A stretch of 64,000 nucleotides of DNA from Planotetraspora kaengkrachanensis (GTDB taxonomy: Bacteria > Actinomycetota > Actinomycetes > Streptosporangiales > Streptosporangiaceae): positions 97,858 through 161,857 of the forward strand of contig NZ_BONV01000032.1 in NCBI RefSeq assembly GCF_016862895.1. The letters run 5' to 3'. This document shows, in pieces, positions 40,259-48,730 of the stretch. Under the pieces are notes generated by a model. The model ran no database searches. It had not been told where the DNA came from and saw nothing but the letters and a program-made list of their open reading frames with translations. Both the position numbers and the translations under genes were made by a program. Within the stretch, counting starts at the first letter, position 1; each line of letters starts with the position of its first letter.

Positions 40259-41862
40259 GGGGCCCGGGCCGCTGGGCGGTGCGCACCCGGCTTGTGGTGG
40301 CCGCCGTGGCGCTGACCGGCGTCGCGCTCGTGCTGGCGAACACGGCGGGGCTGGCCCTGCTGCGCGGTTATCTCATGGACCGGCTGGACGACCAGCTGAG
40401 CGCCACCACGAACGTCGCCTCCTCGGGCATGGTCGCCCTGGCCAAGCGTCCGCCCGCCGGGTTCCCGGCTCCCGGAGACCCGGGGGAGATCGTCCTCCCG
40501 GTGGAGAAGAAGATCGTCGCGCGGATCGTCGGCGACCGGGCGATCTACTTTTTCTCCACGGACGGAAAGCTGACCGGCGGGTTCCCCTCCCAGCCGGTCA
40601 GCGGGCCGGACCTCGGCTCCTTCGCGGATCTCCGCAGGGGCGAGCCGTACACGGTGCCCGGCACGGACGGGCCGTCCTGGCGGGTGCTGGCGGTGGACGT
40701 CCCCGGCGGGGGGACCATGGTGACGGCCTCGTCGATGGCCGAGATCGAGGCCATCCAGAAGTGGCTGCTGGCCATCGACGCCGTGGTCATGGCGGTGGTG
40801 CTGCTCCTGCTCGGCCTGGCGGCGGCCGCGCTGGTACGGCTCGGCCTGCGCCCGCTGACCAGGATGGAGGAGACGGCCGGGCAGATCGCCGCGGGCGACT
40901 TCGGCCGGCGGGTCCCGGAGGACGACCCGCACACGGAGCCGGGCCGCCTCGGCATCGCGATGAACGTGATGCTGGACCGCGTCGAGAGGGAGATCGCCGC
41001 GCGGGCGCAGTCGGAGGCGCGCATGCGCAGATTCCTCGCCGACGCCTCGCACGAACTGCGCACGCCGCTGACCTCCGTGCGGGGCTTCGCCGAGCTGTAC
41101 CGCAGGGGAGGCACCCCGCCGGGGCCGCCGCTCGACGAGGCCATGCGCAGGATCGAGGACGAGGCCGGCCGGATGGGCGTCCTGGTCGACGATCTGCTCA
41201 CCCTGGCCCGCCTGGACGAGTTACGTCCCATGGACAGCCATCCCGTCGACCTGCTGGAGATCGCCGCCGACACGATCCGCGACGCTCGTGCCCGGGTGCC
41301 CGACCGGCAGGTACGGCTGGCCGGCCTCGGCTCGTCGCTGGCCCCGGTCGTGGTGGTGGGGGACGAGGCGCGGCTCAGGCAGGTGTCGGCCAACCTCGTG
41401 GTCAACGCCCTCGCACACACGCCGCCCGACGCGAAGATCACGGTCCGGGTGGGCGTCGCCGAGGCCGCGTCCGCTCCGGCGGTCGCCGTGGGCACGGTGC
41501 GACCGGGGCTGATGGGGGTCGTCGAGGTGTCGGACACCGGTCCGGGGATCCCGCCGGACCATGTGCCGCACATCTTCGAGCGCCTCTACCGCGTCAGCCA
41601 GAGCCGTTCCCGAGCCGAAGGCGGGGCCGGGCTCGGGCTCGCCATCGTGGCCGCGATCGTCCGGGCGCACGGCGGCCGCGTCGAACTGGCGGCACCCTCG
41701 GGCGCGAAGACAGGCGTGGCGGCAGGCGGGGGAACGGTCGCGGAGACGGGCTCGACGACGGGCGCGCCGGCGGGGCCGGGCGCGGTGTTCCGCGTCCTGC
41801 TGCCGCTCCACACCTCGCCGGGGGAGCGGGAAGAGCCGGTCTTTGATGATCCTCCGAGGTAG
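40255..41862 (+). CDS. Sensor histidine kinase
   Basis: A 535-aa membrane kinase paired with the upstream regulator. TM1 is at about residues 12-35, followed by a ~130-residue extracytoplasmic sensor and TM2 near residues 165-190. A HAMP domain (LRPLTRMEETAGQIAAGDF) follows, then the phospho-acceptor His in DASHELRTPLTSVRGF. The ATPase domain shows NLVVNALAHTPP (N box), DTGPGIPPDH (G1) and GAGLGLAIVAAIV (G2). An Ala/Gly/Thr-rich insertion of about 25 residues splits the last strands before VFRVLLPL. The GTG start overlaps the regulator stop (GTGA), so translation is coupled. Confidence 0.95.
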   Translation: MRGPGRWAVRTRLVVAAVALTGVALVLANTAGLALLRGYLMDRLDDQLSATTNVASSGMVALAKRPPAGFPAPGDPGEIVLPVEKKIVARIVGDRAIYFFSTDGKLTGGFPSQPVSGPDLGSFADLRRGEPYTVPGTDGPSWRVLAVDVPGGGTMVTASSMAEIEAIQKWLLAIDAVVMAVVLLLLGLAAAALVRLGLRPLTRMEETAGQIAAGDFGRRVPEDDPHTEPGRLGIAMNVMLDRVEREIAARAQSEARMRRFLADASHELRTPLTSVRGFAELYRRGGTPPGPPLDEAMRRIEDEAGRMGVLVDDLLTLARLDELRPMDSHPVDLLEIAADTIRDARARVPDRQVRLAGLGSSLAPVVVVGDEARLRQVSANLVVNALAHTPPDAKITVRVGVAEAASAPAVAVGTVRPGLMGVVEVSDTGPGIPPDHVPHIFERLYRVSQSRSRAEGGAGLGLAIVAAIVRAHGGRVELAAPSGAKTGVAAGGGTVAETGSTTGAPAGPGAVFRVLLPLHTSPGEREEPVFDDPPR

Positions 41863-41903
41863 CTCCGGGCCGGCTCCGATGGGGGTCGCGCACCATCGGG
41901 CGC

Positions 41904-42434
41904 ATGCGAAGAACACTTGTGGCGGCGGCGCTCCTCGCGTTCGCCGTCGGATGCGGACAGAACGGCGCCTCGCCCAGCGTCGCCTCGGTGAGGGGCACCG
42001 AACCGGCGGCGCAGGCGAGCGCCACCCCGACGGCCTCGGTCGATCCCGCTGAGCAGGGCAGGAAGTTCGCCCAGTGCATGCGCGACCACGGCGTGGACAT
42101 GCCCGATCCGGAGGTTGACGGCAAGGGCGGCATGAGGATGCGCATCGACGCGAAGGGCGGCGGAGCGAAGGTCGAAAAGGCGATGGAGGCGTGCCGGAGC
42201 CTGAACCCGATGGGTGAGAAGGGCCGCGAGATCTCCCCCGAACAGCAGGAACAGGCCCTCGCGTTCACCAAATGCATGCGGGACCACGGCGTGGACATGC
42301 CCGATCCGGACTTCAGCGGCGGCGGCGTGAAGATCACCGGAAGAGGTCCCGGGTTCAGCCCCGACGACCCGAAGTTCCAGGAGGCCTCGGAGGCGTGCCG
42401 GGACAAGCTGGGCCCGATCGGAGGCCGGAAGTGA
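41904..42434 (+). CDS. Lipoprotein with two CMRDHGVDMPDP repeats
   Basis: A 176-aa secreted lipoprotein; function not known. The signal peptide ends at lipobox AVGC (Cys17), followed by a Ser/Ala/Thr linker to about residue 50. Two repeats of about 55 residues follow. Each begins CMRDHGVDMPDP (Cys58 and Cys124) and ends EACR (Cys97 and a Cys near 167). The four cysteines could form one disulfide per repeat; alternatively the Cys, His and Asp residues could bind a metal. Proteins of this kind occur beside MacB-like transporters in actinomycetes as far as I recall. The stop overlaps the adaptor start (GTGA). Confidence 0.8.
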   Translation: MRRTLVAAALLAFAVGCGQNGASPSVASVRGTEPAAQASATPTASVDPAEQGRKFAQCMRDHGVDMPDPEVDGKGGMRMRIDAKGGGAKVEKAMEACRSLNPMGEKGREISPEQQEQALAFTKCMRDHGVDMPDPDFSGGGVKITGRGPGFSPDDPKFQEASEACRDKLGPIGGRK

Positions 42435-43564
42435 CCGAAACACAGGAGGACGCCGCCCGGCACGCGGCGGACACGCCGCACGACGAGACCGGACCCCTGG
42501 GCCGCCAGGTCCGCCCGCGACGGCGCAGAGCGGTCAGGACCGCGGCGGCGACCGGCGGAGCCGCCCTGCTCGCGGCGGCCGTGGCCGCCACCGCGATCGG
42601 CGTGGGAGGCGAGGGCGGCACGGCCGTCGCCGAGCGGACGCCCCCCGCCACCGCCACGGTCGAGCGGACGACGCTGACCGAGACCAAGGAGGTCGACGGC
42701 ACGCTCGGGTACGGTGACCCGGCCACGGTCGACGGCCGCGGGCAGGGCACGATCACCTGGCTTCCGGCTCCGGGCGCGACGATCACCAGGGGACGCGCGG
42801 TCTACAGCGCCGACGCCGACCGGGTCCCGCTCCTCTACGGCGTCACCCCTCTCTACCGCGTCCTCCAGAACGGGGTCGAGGGGCGGGACGTCAGGATGCT
42901 CGAGCAGAATCTGGCCAAGCTCGGATACGACGGCTTCACCGTTGACGACGAGTTCACCTGGGCTACCCGCGAGGCAGTCGAGGAGTGGCAGGACGACCTG
43001 GGCCTGAAGGTCACGGGGCAGATCGCGCCGGGCGACGTCGTCGTCCACGACGGCCCGCTGCGGATCGCCGAGCTCAAGGCCGCGCTCGGCGGCCAGGCGG
43101 CCGGGCCGGTCCTCACCTACACCGGCACCACGCGCGAGGTCACGGTGCCGCTCGACGTGGCCGACCGGCACCTGGTGCGCAAGGGGATCGAGGCGGCCGT
43201 CGAGTTGCCGGACGGAGCCACCGTGCAGGGCACCGTGACGAGCGTCGGCAAGGTGGCGACGGAGACGACGAGCCAGGACGAGACCACCACCACGGTCGAC
43301 GTGGTCGTCTCGGTGCGCGACGGCGACGCGCTCAAGACCTACGACACCGCGCCCGTGGACGTCACCATCGTCTCGGAGGAGCGTGCGGACGTGCTCGTCG
43401 TCCCGGTCGGCGCCCTGGTCGCCCTGTCCGAGGGCGGATACGGCGTGCAGGTCGTGGAGGGCCCCGCCACCCGCTACGTGGCGGTCGAGACCGGGATGTT
43501 CGCCGACGGCAAGGTGGAGGTCACCGGGGTGGACGAGGCGGCGACCGTGGTGGTGCCGTCGTGA
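42431..43564 (+). CDS. Membrane-anchored efflux adaptor with a peptidoglycan-binding domain
   Basis: A 377-aa HlyD/MacA-like extracytoplasmic adaptor. A single TM helix lies at about residues 40-62. The ERTTLTETKEVDGTLGYGD segment begins a barrel-sandwich region. A PG_binding_1 domain (about residues 140-185: EGRDVRMLEQNLAKLGYDGF, then ATREAVEEWQDDLGL) sits where Gram-negative adaptors have a helical hairpin. A beta-barrel region with TVPLDVADRHLVRKG and VLVVPVGALVAL completes it. It presumably links the transporter to the cell wall. Both its start and its stop overlap neighbours by 4 bases, showing tight coupling with the lipoprotein and the ATPase. Confidence 0.85.
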   Translation: MTETQEDAARHAADTPHDETGPLGRQVRPRRRRAVRTAAATGGAALLAAAVAATAIGVGGEGGTAVAERTPPATATVERTTLTETKEVDGTLGYGDPATVDGRGQGTITWLPAPGATITRGRAVYSADADRVPLLYGVTPLYRVLQNGVEGRDVRMLEQNLAKLGYDGFTVDDEFTWATREAVEEWQDDLGLKVTGQIAPGDVVVHDGPLRIAELKAALGGQAAGPVLTYTGTTREVTVPLDVADRHLVRKGIEAAVELPDGATVQGTVTSVGKVATETTSQDETTTTVDVVVSVRDGDALKTYDTAPVDVTIVSEERADVLVVPVGALVALSEGGYGVQVVEGPATRYVAVETGMFADGKVEVTGVDEAATVVVPS

Positions 43565-44283
43565 GCGGATCCGGGACCGGCACGGCCGGCGGGCCGTACA
43601 TCGTGGAGCTGTCGGGAGTCGACAAGATCTACGCGGGCGGGGTCGCCGCGCTGAGCAGGGCCGGGATGAGCATCCGGTACGGCGAGCTCGTCGGGATCAT
43701 CGGGCCGTCAGGCTCGGGGAAGTCGACCATGCTGAACATGATCGGCACTCTCGACCGGCCCACGGACGGTACGGTGCGGATCGCCGGCCACGACATCGCG
43801 GAACTGTCCGACCGGGAGCTGTCCGCCCTGCGCGCCGGCGTGATCGGCTTCGTCTTCCAGCACTTCCATCTCGCGGCGGGCGTCCCCTCCATCGACAACG
43901 TCGCCGACGGGCTGCTCTACTCGGGGGTCGCGCTCGGCGAACGGCGCCGGCGTGCCGCGGAGACCCTGCGCAGGGTCGGCCTCGGGCACCGGCTCGACCA
44001 CCGGCCGCACGAGCTGTCCGGCGGCGAGCGGCAACGGGTGGCGATCGCCCGCGCCGTCGTCGGCGACCCCTTGCTGCTCCTCGCCGACGAGCCCACCGGC
44101 AACCTCGACTCCTCGTCGGGGGCGGGCGTGATGGAGCTGCTCCTGGAACTCCACCGGGGCGGCACCACCGTGCTGATCATCACGCATGACCGGGACATCG
44201 CCGCCGGGCTGCCCCGTCGCGTCGAGATGCTCGACGGCCGCGTGGTGGAGGACTCGCGGGTGGGGCGGGTGTCGGCATGCTGA
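43561..44283 (+). CDS. MacB/LolD-type ABC transporter ATPase
   Basis: A 240-aa ATPase. Walker A is GPSGSGKST, the Q-loop is FVFQHFHLAAG, the signature is LSGGERQRVAIARA, Walker B is LLLADEPTGNLD, and the H-loop is ITHDRD. The ADEPTGNLDS form is typical of the MacB/LolD/FtsE group, which drives mechanotransmission and does not itself transport through the membrane. The GTG start overlaps the adaptor stop. It forms a complex with the permease gene that overlaps its end. Confidence 0.95.
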   Translation: MSGSGTGTAGGPYIVELSGVDKIYAGGVAALSRAGMSIRYGELVGIIGPSGSGKSTMLNMIGTLDRPTDGTVRIAGHDIAELSDRELSALRAGVIGFVFQHFHLAAGVPSIDNVADGLLYSGVALGERRRRAAETLRRVGLGHRLDHRPHELSGGERQRVAIARAVVGDPLLLLADEPTGNLDSSSGAGVMELLLELHRGGTTVLIITHDRDIAAGLPRRVEMLDGRVVEDSRVGRVSAC

Positions 44284-45521
44284 CCACGACGCCGAACACC
44301 GCGCGGCCGAATCCCGGAGGCCTGCCCGGCCGGCCGTCTCCTGCACGGCTCCGCCCCCGCGACGTGATCAGGGTCGGCGGCGCCGGACTGCGGGCCCGGC
44401 CGTTGCGGGTCTTCCTGTCGGCGCTCGGCATCGCGATCGGCATCGCCGCGATGATCGGCGTGGTCGGCATCTCGGCCTCCAGTCAGGAGAAGCTGAACCG
44501 GCAGCTCGCCGCGCTCGGCACCAACCTGCTCACGGTCTCGCCCGGTCAGACCTTCTTCGGGGAGGACTCCCACCTGCCGGCGGAGGCGGAGGGGATGATC
44601 GGCCAGATCGCCCCGGTCACCTCAGTGACCGCGACCGGCGCGACGGGCGCCCGGGTCTACCGGAACGACCACATCGGGGAGGGGCAGACCGGAGGCATCT
44701 CTGTTCTGGCGGCCAGGCTCGACCTGCCGGCGGAGGTCGGCGCGACGGTCGTCAGCGGCACCTGGCTCAACGGGGCCACCCAGGGCCTTCCGGCCGTGGT
44801 CCTCGGCGGCAAGGCGGCCGACCGGCTCGGGGTGGTCGCGGCGGGTCCCGACCAGAGGGTCTGGCTGGGCGGCCAGTGGTTCACCGTCGTCGGCGTGCTC
44901 GCGCCGGTGCCGCTCGCCCCCGAGCTGGACGCCTCCGCCCTCGTCGGCTGGCCGGTCGCCGAGGGGCGGCTCGACTTCGACGGTTACCCCACGACGGTCT
45001 ACACCCGGGCGGAGGAAGAACACGTGGTCGCGGTCAGGGACGTGCTGGCGGCCACAGCCAACCCGGAGAACCCCAATGAGGTCGAGGTCTCCCGGCCATC
45101 CGACGCGCTGGCCGCCAAGCAGGCGACCGACGCGACGCTCAACGCGCTGCTGCTCGGGCTCGGCGGGGTCGCCCTGATCGTCGGCGGGGTCGGCGTGGCC
45201 AACACCATGGTCATCTCCGTGCTGGAGCGCCGCGCCGAGATCGGCCTGCGCCGCTCCCTGGGCGCCACCCGGGGACAGATCCGGTCGCAGTTCCTCGTCG
45301 AGTCACTGCTGCTTTCGCTGATCGGCGGGGTCGGGGGAGTGCTGCTCGGCATCGGGGTGACCGCGGCCTACGCCACGTCCCAGGGCTGGCCGTCCATCGT
45401 GCCCGTCTGGGCGATGGCGGGCGGCGTGGTGGCGACGCTGGCGATCGGCGGCGCCGCCGGGTTCTATCCCGCGGTCCGCGCGGCCCGGATGTCGCCGACG
45501 GAGGCGCTCGCGGCGCCCTGA
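44277..45521 (+). CDS. MacB-like ABC permease (FtsX fold)
   Basis: A 414-aa membrane protein. TM1 is at about residues 45-70 (LSALGIAIGIAAMIGVVGIS). A large extracytoplasmic MacB periplasmic core domain spans about 75-280. Three TM helices form the C-terminal FtsX domain, with GGVGVANTMVISVLERRAEIGLRRSLGATR, a hallmark of the family. The C-terminus ends in the typical AARMSPTEALAAP. It acts with the ATPase and adaptor in export of an antibiotic, peptide or lipoprotein, or in envelope-stress signalling. The substrate is not known. Confidence 0.93.
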   Translation: MLTTTPNTARPNPGGLPGRPSPARLRPRDVIRVGGAGLRARPLRVFLSALGIAIGIAAMIGVVGISASSQEKLNRQLAALGTNLLTVSPGQTFFGEDSHLPAEAEGMIGQIAPVTSVTATGATGARVYRNDHIGEGQTGGISVLAARLDLPAEVGATVVSGTWLNGATQGLPAVVLGGKAADRLGVVAAGPDQRVWLGGQWFTVVGVLAPVPLAPELDASALVGWPVAEGRLDFDGYPTTVYTRAEEEHVVAVRDVLAATANPENPNEVEVSRPSDALAAKQATDATLNALLLGLGGVALIVGGVGVANTMVISVLERRAEIGLRRSLGATRGQIRSQFLVESLLLSLIGGVGGVLLGIGVTAAYATSQGWPSIVPVWAMAGGVVATLAIGGAAGFYPAVRAARMSPTEALAAP

Positions 45522-45533
45522 GAGCCGCTCGAC

Positions 45534-45572
45534 GCCTGGCACTCCCGCCCTCTCCCGGCAGGTGTGCCAGGC
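45534..45572. terminator. Hairpin after the MacB-type operon
   Basis: GCCTGGCAC (45534-45542) pairs with GTGCCAGGC (45564-45572) across a 21-base loop, 12 bases after the permease stop. It probably ends the operon; no T-run follows. Confidence 0.6.
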
Positions 45573-45616
45573 CCCGGACGCGGGGTGATCTCCCCGCAAA
45601 TGACGCCGAATTCCCT

Positions 45617-45710
45617 TCTCTTTGCTTTTATATAAATAAAAATCTACTTTACTGCAGATTTTAAAATGGGTGAGATACACCCACCCTTAATTCGGCTTCC
45701 GGATTTAACG
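45617..45710 (+). promoter_or_regulatory. AT-rich promoter region of the MmyB-like regulator
   Basis: About 50 bases (45617-45666) are almost entirely A/T in a GC-rich genome. They include a TATAAATA tract and the inverted repeat AAAATCT (45639-45645) / AGATTTT (45656-45662). It is probably a promoter with an operator for the downstream regulator, which may autoregulate. Exact boxes are not assigned. Confidence 0.5.
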
Positions 45711-45714
45711 TGGT

Positions 45715-46707
45715 GTGGTGGACAGTGGAAAACTTCTTGGTGAGTTCCTACAGGCGCGGCGCAAGCTGGTGACGCCCGATGAGATCGGGTTGAAGCATTC
45801 CGGCCGCCGCAGGACCCCCGGTTTACGCCGGGAAGAGATGGCGTTTCTCGCCGGTGTCAGCACCGACTACTACAGCCGTCTGGAACAGGGCCGCGAGCGC
45901 AATCCTTCGGACCAGGTCCTCGCGGCGCTCGCCCGTGCGCTCGACCTCGACTCCGAGAGCGCGCAGCACCTCTACGCGCTCGCACACCCCCGTACCCGCC
46001 GCGACACCCCGGTCAGCAGGATGGAATCCGTGAGCCCGATGCTGCTGCGGCTGCTCCGGGGCTGGAATCACACACCGGCGATGGTGCTCGGCCGATGGAT
46101 GGACGTCCTGGCGGCGAACCCGATAGCCGAGGCGCTCTATGACGGGCTGCAGCACAACGACAACCTGATCCGGATGGTCTTCCTGAATCCCGCATCCCAG
46201 GAGTTCTACGCGGACTGGGAGAAGATCGCGTATCACAAGGCGGCGCATCTGCGCGCGGTGGCGGGCACGGACCCGGACGATCCGTTCCTGCCCGAGCTCG
46301 TGGAGGAGTTGTCAGAGGCGAGCGAGGAGTTCCGGCGTCTGTGGGCGCGGCACGACGTGCATTTCAAGACGGCCGACTTCAAGCAGTTCCATCATCGCGG
46401 CGTCGGCGAGCTGCACCTCTTCTATGAGTCCTTCACCGTCAACAGCGCGCCGGGCCAGCAGCTCATGATCTTCCAGGCGGAGCCGGGCAGCCAGACGGAG
46501 AAGGCGCTGGCGGTGCTGGGCGGCCTCAGCTCGGTCACCGCCGTCGTGAGCGACGCGATCGTTCCGGCGCCGGCGTTGACGCCCGCGCCCGCCAGGACGC
46601 CCGTGAAGGCGTCCGTCACGGCGCGTGGATCCGGCGGACGTGATCTGGTCGAGTCCGAGGCGAAGGAGATCAGCGCCCGGCGCGCGATGTGGCAGAGCGC
46701 CTGGTGA
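45715..46707 (+). CDS. XRE-family regulator with MmyB-like ligand-binding domain
   Basis: A 330-aa regulator. The N-terminal helix-turn-helix (about residues 5-85) reads LGEFLQARRKLVTPDEIGL, then RRTPGLRREEMAFLAGVSTDYYSRLEQGRERNPS split by the turn, as in the MmyB group. The central ~150 residues (WNHTPAMVLGRWMDVLAANPIAEALY, then the AAHLRAVAGTDPDDP segment) match the MmyB-type ligand domain, thought to bind a fatty-acid-like ligand. The last ~60 residues are Ala/Pro-rich and disordered. Two adjacent GTG codons (45715, 45718) could start it. No obvious target gene is adjacent. Confidence 0.88.
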   Translation: MVDSGKLLGEFLQARRKLVTPDEIGLKHSGRRRTPGLRREEMAFLAGVSTDYYSRLEQGRERNPSDQVLAALARALDLDSESAQHLYALAHPRTRRDTPVSRMESVSPMLLRLLRGWNHTPAMVLGRWMDVLAANPIAEALYDGLQHNDNLIRMVFLNPASQEFYADWEKIAYHKAAHLRAVAGTDPDDPFLPELVEELSEASEEFRRLWARHDVHFKTADFKQFHHRGVGELHLFYESFTVNSAPGQQLMIFQAEPGSQTEKALAVLGGLSSVTAVVSDAIVPAPALTPAPARTPVKASVTARGSGGRDLVESEAKEISARRAMWQSAW

Positions 46708-46762
46708 CGGACCCTCGTCACAGGCCGGATGACGGGCCGGCCCGTGACGCGGCCCCTGCTGA

Positions 46763-47608
46763 TCACGCGGTGCCGGTGCGGCCCCGCGTGCGCTCCCCGG
46801 TTTCCGGGGCACGCCTCAGCAGGTAGGTGTCCATGATCCAGCCTTTGCGCGCACGTGCCTGCTCGCGTGCCTCGCGGATCCTTTCCGCGACGTCATGGAC
46901 GCGGCCGGATATGAGGATCTCGTCGGGCGTGCCGAGGTAGGCGCCCCAGTAGATGTCCACGTCGTCGGCGTCGGGAAGGTCCGCGAAGGCGCAGTGCGCG
47001 TCCAGCATGACGACGACGTCCCCGAATTCGTCCGGCCCGCCCGCCGGGCCGGTGCCGGTGCCGATCGCCCGGGCGAGACGGCGTCCGGTGGTGACGTGCA
47101 GAGGACGGGCGACGCGGGTCAGGCTGATCCGGTGCCGCGCCGCCATGGCGGACACGCTGCTGACGCCGGGGATGACGACGTGGTGGAAGCGCGCCGAGCC
47201 CCGGGCGAGCACCTCCTCGACGACGGCGAGCGTGCTGTCGTACAGCGCGGGGTCTCCCCAGACGAGGATCGCCCCGGTCTGGTCGTCGCCGAGTTCGTCG
47301 AGGACGAGCCGTTCGCAGACGTCCGCGCGCCGTGACCTCCAGTCCACGACGGCCTCGGCGTAGGCGTCGCCGGTGCGGTCGCGTTCGGGGTCGCGGGCCT
47401 CGACGACGCGGTACGGCTCCCGCGCGTGCGCGCTGATGATGTCCCTTCGCAGCCGGACCAGGTCGTGCGCCGTCGTTTCGCCGGACCCGTCGGCGGGCCC
47501 CTTGCCGAGGACGAAGAACACGTCGGCCGCCGCGATGGCCTTGACCGCCTCCAGCGTGAGGTGGTCGGGATCGCCCGCGCCGATGCCGATGATGAGGACT
47601 TTCTTCAT
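46763..47608 (-). CDS. cobF: Precorrin-6A synthase (deacetylating), CobF
   Basis: A 281-aa SAM-dependent methyltransferase of the aerobic cobalamin pathway. It methylates C-1 of precorrin-5 with loss of acetate. The N-terminus KKVLIIGIGAGDPDHLTLEA is the tetrapyrrole methylase glycine loop. AILVWGDPALYDSTL carries the conserved GDP motif, and VVIPGVSSVSAMAARHRISL matches the CobF family. The length fits CobF (about 250-280). The gene stands alone here, with no other cobalamin genes in the window. Confidence 0.9.
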   Translation of the reverse strand: MKKVLIIGIGAGDPDHLTLEAVKAIAAADVFFVLGKGPADGSGETTAHDLVRLRRDIISAHAREPYRVVEARDPERDRTGDAYAEAVVDWRSRRADVCERLVLDELGDDQTGAILVWGDPALYDSTLAVVEEVLARGSARFHHVVIPGVSSVSAMAARHRISLTRVARPLHVTTGRRLARAIGTGTGPAGGPDEFGDVVVMLDAHCAFADLPDADDVDIYWGAYLGTPDEILISGRVHDVAERIREAREQARARKGWIMDTYLLRRAPETGERTRGRTGTA

Positions 47609-47763
47609 AGGCAGAGTCTGCGCCGCCCTCAGGGGAGGAGCCGGGCCCGGGGTCGTGTCAGCGGCGCGGAACGCAGGTCCCGCGCCCGGGCCGTGTCATG
47701 GCGCGGTCTGCACGTCCAGGCCTGGGGGCACAGCATCACGACAGCCCGCACGTGAAAAGGGGT

Positions 47764-48657
47764 TCAGGGCTCGTTGCGGGCGGCCGCCAGGAATCGTGCG
47801 ACCAGGGGGTCCGGATCGTCGCGGCGCCAGGTCATCGCGACGGCGGTACGCGCGGCGTCCGGCTCGATCCGGCGGTAGGCGACGCCCTTGAGACGGATCC
47901 GGCGGATGCTCGCCGGGGCGAGCGACACTCCGAACCCCGCCTCGACGAGCGCGGAGACCGTCTGCCATTCCACCGCGCGCTGTCCGAGGCGGGGTTCGAA
48001 CCCGGCGTCCCGGCACAGGCCGAGGATCTGGTCATGGAGCGCCGGCCCGGCATCGCGGGGCAGCAGCACGAACGGCTCGTCCACCAGCGCCGCGACGGAG
48101 ACGGCACGTCGGCCCGCGAGGGGATGGGCGGCGGGCAGGACCGCCACGAACTTCTCGGACATGATCGTCTCGGTCGCCAGCCCCGGTTCGTTCGGCGGTT
48201 CCCGCAGCAGCCCGACGTCGATCACGTGTTCGTGCAGAGCGGCCACCTGCGGGGCTGTGGTCATCTCGCGGATTTCCACGTCCACTCCCGGATACCGGTC
48301 GCGGTAGCCGCCCAACAGGGCCGGCAGGAGCGTCAGTGCGAGCGACGCGGAGAAGCCGATCCGGATGCGACCGGCCTGGCCGTCGCCGATGCGCCGCGCC
48401 GCGTCGAGGCCGGTGGCGACCTCGTCGAGAGCGCGCCGTGCGGCGGGCAGGAGTTCGTGTCCTGACGGGGTGAGCGTGACGCGGCCGGGCCCTCGGGTGA
48501 ACAGCGGGTGTCCGACCTTCCCCTCCAGGCGGCGGATCTGCTGGCTGAACGGCGGTTGCGCGATCCCCAGGCGCTCCGCTGCGCGTCCGAAGTGGAGTTC
48601 CTCGGCGAGCACCGCGAAAGCATGCAACTGCTGAAGCCCGAGTTCAGGACGATCCAT
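47764..48657 (-). CDS. LysR-family transcriptional regulator
   Basis: A 297-aa regulator. The N-terminal winged helix (LGLQQLHAFAVLAEELHFGR, then RLGIAQPPFSQQIRRLE) is a textbook LysR pattern. The effector domain (about 90-290) is of the BenM/CatR-like type, with GRIRIGFSASLALTLLPALL. Its ATG at 48657 is divergent from the RidA gene, with a perfect palindrome between them, so it probably controls RidA and itself. The effector is unknown. Confidence 0.93.
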   Translation of the reverse strand: MDRPELGLQQLHAFAVLAEELHFGRAAERLGIAQPPFSQQIRRLEGKVGHPLFTRGPGRVTLTPSGHELLPAARRALDEVATGLDAARRIGDGQAGRIRIGFSASLALTLLPALLGGYRDRYPGVDVEIREMTTAPQVAALHEHVIDVGLLREPPNEPGLATETIMSEKFVAVLPAAHPLAGRRAVSVAALVDEPFVLLPRDAGPALHDQILGLCRDAGFEPRLGQRAVEWQTVSALVEAGFGVSLAPASIRRIRLKGVAYRRIEPDAARTAVAMTWRRDDPDPLVARFLAAARNEP

Positions 48658-48662
48658 ATCTA

Positions 48663-48676
48663 AAGTGATATCACTT
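48663..48676. promoter_or_regulatory. Perfect palindrome, candidate LysR operator
   Basis: AAGTGATATCACTT is a perfect 14-base palindrome, only 6 bases upstream of the lysR start and 55-68 bases upstream of the RidA start. Its position over the lysR promoter fits autorepression. Confidence 0.6.
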
Positions 48677-48730
48677 CATGGTCACGGAAGTATTGGACAT
48701 ATCGCTAGGGGGCTGCCTACGTTTCACCGC

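Noticed and set aside
46704..46721. GTGACG/CGTCAC stem at the end of the MmyB-like gene as terminator
   Set aside because: Only 6 bp, overlaps the stop codon and has no T-run.
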